64,000 nucleotides of DNA, taken from contig NC_077223.1 in the NCBI RefSeq assembly GCF_024763615.1, forward strand, positions 59,086,627 to 59,150,626, written 5' to 3'. Every line of letters begins with the position of its first letter. Position 1 is the first letter of the stretch. Shown piece after piece: positions 23,871 through 35,385 of the stretch. This stretch comes from Phlebotomus papatasi (taxonomy: Eukaryota; Arthropoda; Insecta; Diptera; Psychodidae). Both the position numbers and the translations under genes were made by a program. The notes under the pieces are model-generated. The model was given only the letters and a program-made list of their open reading frames with translations, ran no database searches and was not told the origin of the DNA.

Positions 23871-26800
23871 AACCGCCTTTGGAGAAAACTTTATAAGACT
23901 TTGTCATAATCTTTTAAGCCCACATAGGGGCTCACCTAAATAAAATTAAAACATATAGAGGGAATTTGGAGTACTGAAGGTGGCACCCATTTTTCACTTA
24001 ATCAGAGTGAACCGTCTACGACGATTGATGCTCAATCACTGAAGACTGGGGACAGTTACCTAACAGTGGAAGCCCCAAAGCAACCTTTCAGCACCTATAA
24101 GGATATGGTAGGGATTAGCCCTGTCAAAGGAATAAAGGATTAGAATTCGTGGGACACATCGACTGGGTTGGCATGTGTCGAATATACCGTACGCTCTACA
24201 ATTTCAAATTCGTAAGTCAATTCGCCTTACTAGAAAACAGAACCAAAAAGAAAACGTTAGTGTGGAGAAGACATTTGAAAAGCCATAGAAAAGGAAGCAC
24301 AGGGTTCCCTGTCCTAGGCCTTGCAGAGTGAACAATTGGTTGTTCTGAAACTCAGGACAATAATATGATTAGTTGGAATATGGTTAGTTTCCTGAATTGA
24401 AATTTCCCAAAAACCTGAAAAGCTATTTTTTTGGAAAATCTAGACTTGTGATTTTATACTAAGGGTAAAATTGATCCATCAACTTTCATATAATTTTTTT
24501 TAGAAGTTCAAGACCTTTGGGGTAAAGGTTAAACCTACAATTCGAAACATGTGAGAAATATATCAATTTGTGGGGCGAAGGTTAAGTATCAGTAAATGTG
24601 TTGAAGTTGAAGACGCAAGATTCACCCATCAACACCTCCCATCTGTTCCGTCACTATTGAGTATACACATGCCACAATTTAGTTTTCTGAATTATTTTGC
24701 TCCTAAATTGAACAAAGAACAAATTTTCAACTGAGCCTGGGAATTGTGATCCTGGGAGTCGAAGGTCTAGATAAAAACATATTCAATAAAAATTATTAGA
24801 ATATCGGCAGTTCTGCACGATTACTTCTATCAGGACTATTTTAGAAAAAAAAACATGAAATGCTGCATAATGTCGAATATCATTAAATATTCAAAATATT
24901 TTTCAACAAGTCTAAACCGTGTGATATTTGAACCGATTCGAAATTGTAACGAATTGATAAGAAAACCAGTAATTGATATTTTAAACCAAGATTGCTTTTA
25001 TTGGGTTAGCTCCTGTATTTCTGAGATGTTTTTAAAAAAGTAATGGTTTTTGGACTTTTTATATATTTTTAAATTTAATTAATTTGATTTATTTAGCTGA
25101 ATTTCAAAAGAATATTTTATTGCCCAACCAAAAATATCCAAAAATATATAGGGCAGGCTAGGGAGTTTGGGTGGGACAAAGTTTTTTTTTTTTTCAATGA
25201 ATATTAAAATAAATAGAGTTAAACCACTACACAATCGTGGGCGACATTAAGATATATCTTGACCAAAAGAATGGATATTCTAGGTTTTATTGTTTAGATT
25301 CAATAATCTAATCTTTAAAAATTGATCAATTGAGTATGTTTTCGATGTCTCAGTTTTCCTGTTTATAATCAGTAGGTAACTATAAATTAATAATCTAGAG
25401 ATAATAATAATAGATAATAATAATAAATCACTAATTTGCAGAGTATTTTGGAAAAATATTTGCATAAATTTTGCAGAGACAGAATGGCAAATTAATTTTT
25501 TTTCTTTTCTAAGAAAATTCATTTATTTTCTGAGCTCAATAGAATCCTTTTAGTGAATACAAGTCAATACTTGTGGGATATATATGGGCCATGCAAAATT
25601 CTAAAACTATTTCTTGACTCTTTGGAATAATGCCTGAAAGTCAAAACACAAAAAAGTGTCCTATACCTACCCGGGTCTCCCTTATTGTGATATTTGTCTT
25701 TGAAACATAATTTATAAAGTCCACGAACAGTAAAAAATTAAATTTAATCAGAGAATAAAATTTGAGAAAAATTCAATTTAGAACTTTAAGAGCAATACAT
25801 TTTTTCGAAAGGAAAAATAGAAAGTTAGTTTTTGATTTATCTACAACCATCTTAGATGTAAATTAAAAATTTAAAAAAAAATAGAATTAGATTTTTCATT
25901 GACCAAATGTGATCTTTTACTTATGAAATTTAATTTTTTACTCCTCATTTGCACTTTAACTTTATAAAATGGCAAAAATTATTTTCTATTATTAGAGTAC
26001 AAATTTCAAAACGTTTTACGTACACCTCCAGGTAACCAAAGACCACCTTAATTGGACTATAGGTTACGAAAAAAATATAAAATGAAATTTTTAAAAAAAT
26101 TTAAATCAAGTTTTCTTTCTTAATGAATTTGGTGACTAATCACTTTTCGAACTAAAAATATTTATAACATACAACTTTATACTTTATAAAAATAAATTTA
26201 CTGAGTGTTAGCATAGCAATACGTAGTTGTAATTGCAAAAAAATAATAGCAGGTAAAGAATATAGCAATGAATAGAACATTAAGAATTAGAGTTGGAGAG
26301 TAAATTGATTTTTATTGCCTTAAACATTTTGCCAAACTTTAGTAAATCTATAAAAGAAACATATTGTATATAACATTCCGTATCATACCATATAGTGTAA
26401 TGTTTGGCTCAATGCCCAAAGTCGACTTTTGCATTTATTTTCACTCAACTGTGCTTGCAATTAAATTTTAGTGAAAAGAATATTACCAAAACGTGTATAT
26501 AGTATAATTTATGTACACCTTTAGAAACTCTTAAACGTAATTTTAAAGGAAAGTATTTTTAACAAAAAACTATAATTAAAATTTATGAAACCATTCTTCT
26601 AATGTAAGGCCGAAATAGTACTGTCTTCATTAATGATTTCTTAGATTACAACCAATTTTAGACTTAGCAAAATCGTTTGAAATTAACAAACAGGATGTTG
26701 AGTCTTCCAAGGGTATTCGGAATGTTATTGCCACATTTAGCAATAATACCTATAAATATATGCACAATAAATGGCCTTGTTTAAGTATATTTCATACATA

Positions 26801-27640
26801 TTTTTGTTTTTGCAGTATCAAGTACACAACAACATTGTTTTGGTTGTGGTGCAATCATATCCAAATGATTTGATACATAAAACACGCCATATTGAATATA
26901 GATTTAGATCATTTACCCTCGAGTCTTGGTTAAAAAAGTACTTTGGCAGCAAAGCACCTTCCATGTATCTCTATAAATATTGATATACTTGAATACTCAA
27001 ACGTCATTGAGGCACTTAATTTCAAAAGAAGTTTTGTGATATTAAATAAAATAAATAAATAATCGAACTTCAACACTTTCTTCGGAATATTTTGACTAAT
27101 GCTATACCCATGCAATACAAATTTCTGAAAAAAAATATAATATAAAGTTTTGTGTATAAAAGTGGGTCATACACCCAAATAGAATTTTCTCTTTCTCCGA
27201 GCCATTACATTCCTTGGACGATAACATACCTAGTTATGTAAGTTCACAGAATATAAGTTTTTTAACGAAAATTTATTTCTTATTATGCTGGAGTCCTAAA
27301 GTAACCTGTCACGAAAGTTACTACAAAGGTGAAATATGACTTATGAACTTCTTTATTGAACTCAAGAAAGAAAATGAAATAGTTTGTTCTTTGTTTAAAA
27401 CTGCTTAAAATCCGATATTTCAATACTTTCTATGGCAATGTTAGCGATTAGGATCCAGTCGAATCCATACTAGGCTTGTCAGAGATTTCAATCCCTTTTC
27501 AATGAATCAAAACTTCCTAAAATCACTTGATAAATACCTGTGGTAGAGTTTTTTTTTATCATCAGACTGCAAATATCGTTATTTAGAAGGATTAGAAGAA
27601 TTATTTTTTGTATACAGACGAAATGTTTTCTAATGGTGGC
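23871..27640. other. Long unassigned AT-rich stretch
   Basis: A 60-codon frame at 24149-24331 (EFVGHIDWVGMCR-like start when read from 24140) faintly recalls retroelement protein but is too short to call. The remainder has no gene or clear repeat. Confidence 0.4.
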
Positions 27641-27906
27641 AGCCAAAATACCGAATAGGCCAAAATCCCGAAAGCCAAAATCCCGAATTTTCAAAATCCT
27701 GAAAGGGATGAAATTATATGTAGGAAAATGTTTAGAATAATTTCCGAAGGCACAGAAGATTTCCCTTTGCCTCCAGGAAGCGCGGGAGCAATTTTGGGAG
27801 TAGCTAATGACACTTTTAAGAATTCGGGATTTTGGCTTTCGGGATTTTGGCGTTCGGGATTTTGGCTTTCGGGATTTTGGCTTGCGGGATTTTGACCGGG
27901 ACCCGT
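27641..27906. mobile_element. Element with inverted arrays of a 17-bp repeat
   Basis: The left side has two to three copies of GCCAAAATCCCGAAA. The right side has five inverted copies (TTCGGGATTTTGGCTT) ending GACCGGGACCC. Repeats inverted at both ends suggest a transposon with subterminal repeats or a fold-back element. A related end lies at 4472. Confidence 0.65.
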
Positions 27907-28384
27907 CTTCTAATATATTTCAAACACATCCGTAAATAATAAAAAAAACGTACATAACGTATTTTGGAATATCCCACGATTTTTAAAATTCAAAGTTTAA
28001 AAGAGCTATACAGAATTTATTTCTAAACAGGATAAACTAAATTTGTTGAAAAGGCATGGAAATTTTTGACATGACTTTCATTCGGATATGAACCAGTATA
28101 TTAATCAATAATGCTAAGACAGCGGTGGACGCATAAACCTCTTGCCTGTGATTATGCCTCTAAGAGACGTAATCATAGGCAGTTCCACTTTTTAAATAAA
28201 ATAAAATAAATAACGAACCGAAATTTTTATCCAAAATTCAAATGTTTTAGTCCGATCTTTCGTGTGGTTTCTAAATCGATTCTAATTTAACTTAAATTTA
28301 AATAAACTTAAACTTATAAAATTAAAGATCCGAACAAAAAATGACGATAGTCTACAAAAATATGTGTGATTAGAAGTAATCATA

Positions 28385-28592
28385 GGGGAAAGTACTCTCC
28401 CTTCGAACGTTCATGCCTTCGAACAATGTGAATTTTCTTTTATTTTTCCTAAGAAAATTACACATGTTTATTAAATATTAGTTAGATTATTATCAATTAT
28501 TGTGTGATAAATATGTGTAAGTATTTAAAGGAAATAAAAGAAATTTCACATTATTCGAAGACATGAACTTTCGAAGAGACAGTACTTTCCCC
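28385..28592. mobile_element. 208-bp MITE (GGGGAAAGTACT ends, TA TSD)
   Basis: Left arm GGGGAAAGTACTCTCCCTTC and inverted right arm GGGGAAAGTACTGTCTCTTC extend for about 60 bp as inverted repeats. TA lies on both sides. No gene inside. Confidence 0.82.
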
Positions 28593-28679
28593 TACCTAAT
28601 TTGTGAAATCCTCGAACTTATGGATATTAAGATTCTCTCCATGCATTGGACCACAAAAAACTTCAATAATTAAGTTCAT

Positions 28680-28725
28680 TTTAATTTTAATCGATGCGAA
28701 ACTACTTTTGAGGTATAGAATCTAA
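28680..28725 (+). repeat. Short match to the old dispersed repeat
   Basis: GATGCGAAACTACTTTTGAG, GTATAGAATCTAAGTC follows the segment preceding the CGCTTTGC end in 19835-19875. Confidence 0.4.
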
Positions 28726-29048
28726 GTCTACGACATTCCCTTTTCAGAATGGTCGTTAGGTGTAAGGAGAAAGGGGTGTAAAGTGTACAGTACATATATA
28801 GCGGTAGAAAAGCAGTAGCATTATATTGCTCTTTCAGTGAGTTTGAGCAATAAATTAACATAATAATAAAAAATAGGATTTGTAACGAGTGAATAGTAAA
28901 AGTTTATGTTAATTCTTCATTGTATAATATAAATTTGAATATATTCTCTAACCGATTTTATTTTATTTTAACCACAAAAATACCTGATTGGCATGAGCAA
29001 AGAGAGCACTTATAAAATTTACACTGCAGGTACGTAATGTGCCCATTA
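28726..29048. other. Spacer
   Basis: Nothing recognised. Confidence 0.5.
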
Positions 29049-29201
29049 TCATTTCACAAAAGACTCGCTCTCGTCTTCAAAAGCTCGTAAATGGAGAGAA
29101 ATTGAGCTTCTGAAACTAGAAGAGTTGAGTGATCTGCTCTTGTCAACAGTGTCATCATCGTCAGGCATGGTAATTGAATTAGTAATTGATTTTGCCGCCA
29201 T
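29049..29201 (-). CDS. Small acidic/Ser-rich reading frame, possible first exon
   Basis: A 50-codon frame runs from ATG at 29201, in a good context (ACAA ATG GCGG), to TGA at 29049. It starts MAAKSITNSITMPDDDD and is rich in Ser, Asp and Glu, unlike the Phe/Ile/Lys-rich frames of the surrounding AT-rich DNA, and its stretch is noticeably more GC-rich. The frame stays open upstream to 29297. I recognise no family. It could be a complete small protein, the 5' exon of a gene running out to the left, or chance. There is no convincing splice donor before the stop. Confidence 0.22.
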   Translation of the reverse strand: MAAKSITNSITMPDDDDTVDKSRSLNSSSFRSSISLHLRAFEDESESFVK

Positions 29202-29811
29202 TTGTTTACGGCACCGACAAATTGTGACCCGATTTCGTTGATATTGCCATGCCACCATCTCATTTGAGCACATGGGATGCTTTTTCCTTTGATGCAATTA
29301 GCGAATAGAGGAGCTTACAATGTGCATTATTACAATGAATATGTGAATTTTATTACATCATGTGATTAATTTTACCACAGTGTATCCCCAAATTAATGAG
29401 AATTATTTTATAGACAAAAATTATATTATAATCTGGCTTCATCGTAAATACACTATTAATTGATAAGGGCCTATCGATAATCATTTTTTCATATATGTAT
29501 AGAAACACTGATAAACTAATGGAAAATTTTCTCCAAAAGATAATTTATTTTTAATTATGAAATTATTTCGAAATTGTAGATTGTCTAAAAATGTATAATT
29601 CATAATCCTCTCCAAAATCGTATAAAAATTGCAATTGTTTGTGTTGTAGTACAATGGCTGCAAGATTTCTACAGTGTAATGCGAAAAATAGCTGCACTTC
29701 TTATTAGGCTAGATACCCCCTGATTATTGCTAACTAATTGGCAAACTTTATTACATCGAAATTTTATATCAAAATTATTTTTTTTTTATGAAAAACTTTA
29801 CATTCATTGTG
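29202..29811. other. Spacer upstream of the small minus-strand frame
   Basis: 29202-29300 stays GC-richer and could be the leader of the 29201 frame. The rest is AT-rich. Confidence 0.35.
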
Positions 29812-30005
29812 GAAAGGCGTCGACCTCAGGGCAAAACTAAGACAAAGTGACTGAAACAAATTCAGGATCTTGCCTTTGAGCGCCTTAAGATCGAACCCAA
29901 ACATTTTCCTGAAGTGGCGTAGGATCGACAGGTGTATGCTAAACTGGATGTCATAGGATCGCGATCGCAATAGGGATAAACGGTTGAAAAATATGATGAT
30001 GAAAA
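29812..30005 (+). pseudogene. Decayed LINE ORF2 C-terminal fragment, second copy
   Basis: Translation gives VERRRPQGKTKTK, a stop, then LKQIQDLAFERLKIEPKHFPEVA, a stop, and DRQVYAKLD. It aligns along its whole length with the fragment at 30575-30745 but has at least two in-frame stops. It ends in CGGTTGAAAAATATGATGATG, a short tandem-repeat tail. The two copies lie 0.7 kb apart in the same orientation. Confidence 0.7.
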
Positions 30006-30057
30006 GCATTACAGAACATTAGGTTGTCTTAATAATTCTAAAAGAAAACAAAGCCCC

Positions 30058-30110
30058 AAACAGTCTCAGACTAATATTCGTGAATATTTAGCTCGTAAAA
30101 TTTGAAATAT
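30058..30110. mobile_element. Partial copy of the GGGCCCAAATAG MITE family
   Basis: CAGTCTCAGACTAATATTC through TATTTAGCTCGTAAAATTT follows the left arm of the element at 10545. The outer end is worn. Confidence 0.35.
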
Positions 30111-30466
30111 AAAGGATCAGACTAAATTACCATACTGTAGGAGTTCGCAAAAAAGGATTAGTTCTAAAAAATTCTTTACTTGATTCTATAACCCTCAAAT
30201 TTTGAGGGTCCTGTACATAAAAAAAAATAATTTAGATAAAAAGACACGGATTTTGACCTAGATCTTTCTCCTCTTTCATTACTAAAATAACGATTTGAAG
30301 CCTTTAGGCTCTTTCCTCAGGTCCTTATAAGGTCCATTTATAATGAAAGATACTGTTGAATCTCAAGTTTTGTATAATTACTTTAGGCCCGATAGAGTTA
30401 AAAAGTGGAGCGCGATGAGAGCATTACAGGTCCGAATCCCCTTTAGGAGAAAGTACGGCACCTTGA

Positions 30467-30748
30467 ATGGGAGGGAGCACCTTCAAAATAGGGTTTTTTC
30501 TCCTACTTTTAAATGGAACTGGACCATACTATTGTAAACCTGTTTCCTATGACTTGTATAAGTTTGCTATGCAAGCCATTGTGAGAAGGCGCCGACCTCG
30601 AGGCAGACCTAGAACAATGTGGCTGAATCAAATTCAGGATCTTGTCTTGGAACGTCTTGGAACCGAACGCGAACATCTTCCTGAAGTGGCGGAGGATCGA
30701 CAAGCATGGGCTGTTAATTTGGATAAGCGGTTGAAAATAAATGAATGA
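30467..30748 (+). pseudogene. LINE ORF2 C-terminal fragment with 3' tail
   Basis: The frame ends with the segment RRRRPRGRPRTMWLNQIQ, then an acidic/Leu stretch and EDRQAWAVNLDKRL before the stop. The pattern GRPR-x-x-W followed by A-x-DR-x-x-W is the C-terminal region found after the reverse transcriptase domain of many non-LTR retrotransposons. The conserved part covers about 30575-30745 and runs straight into a short TGAA-repeat tail, the usual 3' end of RTE-like elements. The residues before about 30570 do not look like LINE protein, consistent with a 5'-truncated insertion. Confidence 0.7.
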
Positions 30749-31282
30749 ATGTAAAAGTTTGCATTAATCCTGGCTGTTATACGCGTGACTATTCAAATCC
30801 ACTTCTGGGCCGCTTCTAATACGGGCTTCAGACTTAAGGCTTAGCCATATGGCTTAACTTCTCTAATATCTTATCAGTCAAGATTTTTTGGAAAATTTTG
30901 ACTTAGGATTGGATTTTTAAGGACAAATGACCTAACCTACGACATTTTGAAAAATCAATAAAATCGGTTGCTATTTAGGGTTTTGAGACCCTCGGGAACT
31001 GGGAACTGGGCTAAACCTATAGTCTGAAGACGGTCTAAGCCACTGTGGTGTCATTGGCTTCTGGGTTCTTGGTCTTTGTCACTACTGTACCTATAAATTG
31101 GAGGGCAAGATCGTAATAGAAAAAGGACGTGTGGACTTGGGTCTCTCGGGGGAATCTGGGTGCTAGGTGTGGCGGCTAGTTGCCTTAAGAAAGCCCATTC
31201 CCTGGCAATCATTTAGGATTTCCATTAAGAACATAGACAAAGATGAGTTGTTCGAAGGTACCACACTTCTTCCTATAAAAAA

Positions 31283-31335
31283 AATAATGTGTGTCTAGAA
31301 ATCTGTCTTACGAGAAGGCCTAGCTGAGAGTTATT
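31283..31335 (+). mobile_element. SINE family 1 tail fragment
   Basis: TGTGTCTAGAAATCTGTCTT, ACGAGAAGGCCTAG matches the 3' part of the SINE at 62355 (inverted). Confidence 0.45.
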
Positions 31336-32704
31336 GCTCACGTCGACCTTGTGCATATTATTAATAAATAATTTGTGATGATATATTTTACCGTTTTGGA
31401 TTATTAAAAAAAATTAATACATATTTCAAATTGATTAAGAATATAGTTTATTTGACATCAAAATGATCATGGAAAGTGGTTTCCAAACATTCCCATTTGC
31501 AGTCACCTCACAAAAGCTCACAAAAGAGTTAATTCTTGAAACCATTAAAATGTCAGCAAAAGTTTTAAACTATTTCTCATGTTAAACTTGCAAAGCCGAA
31601 ATGGTTCGTACCGAGAATTTTCTTTGTAAACTTTCATATATTTAAGTGAGAGATAAATGATCAATGTGTCAAATCGGATACGGCAATGTGGGATGCGTAG
31701 GTTAAACGGTAGAAAGGATAAAATGAAATAGTGAAATATATAATATAAAATCAGTTAGCACACACTCTAGTATTGTATTCTATGTGCAAATACAACTTAT
31801 ATTAAATGTTTGTAGTGACAATAAAATTTATGTCATAAGGATATACAAGAGACATCAAGAGGAAATGCTTAGAGGTGTATTTAAGCGGAAATTCCAGTCA
31901 AATTATACAATTGCAGTTTAATTGAGACAAGTGACCGACATAAAATCCAAATGCAACTCACATCACGGAATTTAAACATTTCTTCTATCATGTTCATTCC
32001 TTCCTTCTTCCCAAGTCCTCTCCACTTTGCTCAATAAATCGCCGAAAGACCGCGAGTGGGTGAAACTGTTGAAGCTCTCAAGGTACGGGGTGGAAATGCT
32101 ACGATAGTATCTCTTTATAAATATAAAAACGGGCAGTTGCTTTCAGACATTGTTCTGCACAGCACAAAATTCCATTTTTGTCCGCATAGAAAATTCTGCG
32201 CCCGAGAAAAGTTATTATGTGGCAGCACGTTCTGCTTTCTGTCTGTGGGAAAGAAGCTAATCCTTTACATAGCTCGCATACCCGGTGTTTTTGCTCATTC
32301 ACTCTTTTCGCCTTTCTGCGCCACCACCTCCATTCCTTTTATAACTTCCCAGCAATGAAATGAAAATAAAGTTTTCCGCTGTAGTTTCTTATATCGTCAT
32401 CATGACTCTTAACTCTCAAGATGAAATTTTCACTTTCGTCAATCAATTTACAAAAATTCAATATGTTGACGTGCTTAATTAAATCTTCTTTTTGTAAAGA
32501 CTTCTATCTTATAAATTAATAATTTTAATTTTAAAAATATTTATTAATTTGCATACACCCCCCATAGCGGGACTAAAAGTCTTTTTCGTATTATAAAAGA
32601 TAGGACTGTCAGTTCCTAGATTTTGAGAATTGAGTAAAGTAGAAGTAGATAAACTATATTGAATGATATTCCAAAACCTTTAATTCCAGAAAATGTCCTG
32701 ATAT

Positions 32705-32770
32705 GCAAAAAAGATTCAAATCCGGGACACTTGCATCATAGAGCGATCGCCCTGCTAACTTACTTAGTTA
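32705..32770 (-). mobile_element. SINE family 1 head fragment
   Basis: Inverted, it carries the B-box region (CCCGGATTTGAATC) and GCATCATAGAGCGATCG, matching the tRNA-like head of SINE family 1. Confidence 0.5.
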
Positions 32771-32977
32771 GATGCTGAACTAAAACCAAACAAAAGTAGA
32801 TATTATATATTTTGGAATTATGTAAAACAGAATATGCTTTAAATGAAAAAAAAAACCAGAAACTTTAAAATCTTCCTTGATTAAAAGCAAATCTTTAGAC
32901 CAGAGGTTTAATAATACCCAAAGCTTTAAAATTTTTAAACAACAATCAATTGAAGTGATTTTTTTTTAAATATGATA

Positions 32978-33898
32978 GGGTGGAATCACCAGTTCTCGCC
33001 AGTGCCCCACTTCTCGCCACTTACATTGAAATCGCTATTTTTCGCAATGCATGAAATAAATGAGTCGCAATTTTTTTTGTATTGTTTCTGCTTCTACGCA
33101 TAGAATCGAAAAATAATAATTATTCGTTTTGGATTCACGATTTTGATCACTTTTTAGAGCAATATTTTAAGCAAGTGCATCGAATCCAACATCTCTTACC
33201 AAATGTACTAAGTGTCGTCAAATTTTCATCAGGCCAAAAATACCTATTTGGGTAAATAATTTGTCTATTGAATATTTAATTGCACTTGTGGAATACATAA
33301 AATTTGTATTTAGTCAATTAATATTTCATTTTATATTATTTTTGTATAAAAATGAGGCATGGCGAGAAGTGGTAATATTCTGGAATTGATTTTACCACCT
33401 GTCGCCATATCTTTTCAATAGGCGACGCTAACTTCACTTCGTACATTCTCAGTTGTCAAATCTGCATTGTTTACTTTCTGCAAAAGCCCCATAATTTGAT
33501 TTCTCAAATAAAAGTGAAGAAAAATCATTTAAAGAGAGTAATAATAAAGTGATCACAAGGAAAGAGAAATGGTGAATGTATTCTTTTCATAGCATTGCCT
33601 AAAATAACCGAGTGTGGTTCTTTTCAAGTGGGTGGCGAGAAGTGGTTACAAATTTTACAAAACTGGCGAAAAGTGGTAAAAAGTGGCGACGAAATGGTTA
33701 TTTTTGCATTATTAATAAAAATCAGTTTTTTAAGTAGTCCAGCGTTATGTTCTAAGATTATTGTTTTCACATATCTAGAGCCAATACATCTAAGTAACTT
33801 TGTGTCAAATTTGACTTATCTTGTAACAAGGATTCAAAAGTTATGATTAAATGAATTTAATTTTTTCCTAAACATGGCGATAGCCGGTTATTCCACCC
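32978..33898. mobile_element. 921-bp MITE, GGGTGGAATMACCRG ends
   Basis: Left GGGTGGAATCACCAGTTCTC and inverted right GGGTGGAATAACCGGCTATC with TA on both sides. GGCGAGAAGTGG or its close variants recur at about 32996, 33010 (both inverted), 33361, 33632, 33665 and 33685, consistent with subterminal protein-binding sites. No transposase frame. Confidence 0.8.
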
Positions 33899-33925
33899 TA
33901 ATTCAGCCAGTTGCTTTTAAAGCCG

Positions 33926-34297
33926 TCTATACACTAGGAACAAATTCAAAAAATGCTTTTTGAAAAAAATTTCTCCTATCATTGTAGGGAGAAACGTCAA
34001 TTTTTTTAAAGGCAATTTTTGACGAAATTTGCTTAGGGTAAAGTGGTACAAGTTGGACAGTGGTACAATTTTGACAATGGTACAATTTGGACAGGGCTTT
34101 TTGTCTTGATAAATTTAGTACTTCATTTTTATTTGTATATTTTTAATACTTTAGTTTTATAATTTGATTCCTTGAGCTTAAAAACAAATTTTGTACTGTA
34201 TTTATCAAGAAAAAAGCCATGTCCAACTTGTACCGGCGAATTTTTCAACTTGTAACACTAATTCCAAATTATATCACTTTACCCTATAGTGCGTAGA
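33926..34297. mobile_element. TCTACACACTAG MITE split by another MITE
   Basis: Left end TCTATACACTAG and right end TAGTGCGTAGA belong to the family seen whole at 57659-57787, sharing GTAGGGAGAAACGTCAAT and TTTTTGACGAAA inside. It is interrupted near its right end by the element at 34036-34284. Confidence 0.75.
34036..34284. mobile_element. 249-bp MITE nested in the 33926 element
   Basis: Ends GGGTAAAGTGGTACAAG and inverted GGGTAAAGTGATATAA with TA on both sides (34034-34035, 34285-34286). GTACAA-TTGGACA motifs repeat near the left end and inverted at the right. Removing it with one TA restores the sequence order of the intact element at 57659. Confidence 0.82.
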
Positions 34298-34373
34298 CAC
34301 CATAAGAGGTTATCAAAAAGACTAAAAACAAGATATTTTCGCTAAATTTTTTGTTCAAATTACTAAAAAAATA

Positions 34374-34457
34374 CTCCCTCGATCCCGAAAAAAGTCGTAC
34401 GTTTGCTAGTACATTTTAAATGAAAGAATGTACGACTTTTTTTTGGGACAGAGAGAG
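34374..34457. mobile_element. Stowaway-like 84-bp MITE
   Basis: Left CTCCCTCGATCCCGAAAAAA and inverted right CTCTCTCTGTCCCAAAAAAA both continue into GTCGTAC, so nearly the whole element is a hairpin. TA flanks both sides. The end motif is strikingly like the CTCCCTCCGTCCC ends of plant Stowaway (Tc1/mariner) MITEs. Confidence 0.8.
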
Positions 34458-34492
34458 TATTTAATTAATAAGTACATAAAAGTTCTTCATTT

Positions 34493-35276
34493 GAACTATA
34501 TTTTCGTTTAAAAATTTTAAAAATTCAATCTCTGTAACCTGATTTTCGGAGTCGTTTTTAAAAACTTTACTTTTCAGTAAACAAGATTACTCAGAGTAGA
34601 TTCATCTGAAATCAAGGGCTCATCAAGCCTAATAAAAAGTGAAGCTATTTTTCACTTTTCCTTTTAAAAATGTTGCAGATATTCCACCGCGACTTAAACA
34701 AATTTACTTGTAGTTCTTGTATTGTTTCGGCGAACATTATGAAATATGTATTTTTAGGTAGCTTTCAATGCACAATTTCGAAATATATCAAACTAATAAA
34801 TAAATTCTCTTTAGGAAAAAACTTGCCAATAGTGTTCAGTGCCTCTATGCAAAAACGTACAGAAAAAAATGAAATGTTGAGAGGCCCCTGTCGAAATCAT
34901 AAAACTAAATGAGTCCTATTATAGCAGATGAGTTAAACTAGTCCTTGAATGACGGATTTTTTGGAAAATAATTTCTTGGATCTTTTTGAGGATTTTATAC
35001 AAAGAAATACCGCTTTCGAGATATTTTATTTTATAACCACGTTTCGTCTTGCAAAATAAGTTATGATCAAGAAAACAGAAAACCTTTTATTCAAAGACTG
35101 GTTTCACCCATTTGCTAACAACATTCATTAGGCTTTATGATTTCAGATGAACCTACTTTGAGAAATCTTATCTACCGAATAGTAGAGTCTTTTTTTTCAA
35201 AAAGGTGTCCGAAAATCAAGTCTCAATGGTTGAATTTTTAAAGTCTAAATAAAAAATTCAGAAAATATAGTTTAAT
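34493..35276. mobile_element. Fold-back DNA related to the TTAA element at 5474
   Basis: 34493-34634 and 35122-35276 are inverted copies (AGATTCATCTGAAATCA, CTTGATTTTCGGA and others) around a 490-bp spacer. The arms and spacer match parts of the 5474-5948 element, and a TTAACCCTTTAA end motif lies at 35374-35385. Probably a rearranged larger relative. Confidence 0.55.
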
Positions 35277-35385
35277 TTTGTTTATTTTATAGGTGTCAAT
35301 GCTAGATCTTTTATTATATTAAAAAATATATATAATTTGATGTTTTCAGTCTTCTTGACCATCTTAACCCTTTAACACGACAAAA

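Larger units (their letters stand above)
30749..32977. other. Unassigned DNA with SINE fragments
   Basis: 30780-31250 is less AT-rich and contains CGGGAACTGGGAACTGGG. 32030-32360 is also GC-richer with a 100-codon + frame of no known family. AT-rich elsewhere. Confidence 0.35.

Noticed and set aside
24140..24331. Retrotransposon protein remnant (GHIDWVGMCR)
   Set aside because: The likeness to LINE C-terminal text is limited to a few residues and no tail or related copy was found.
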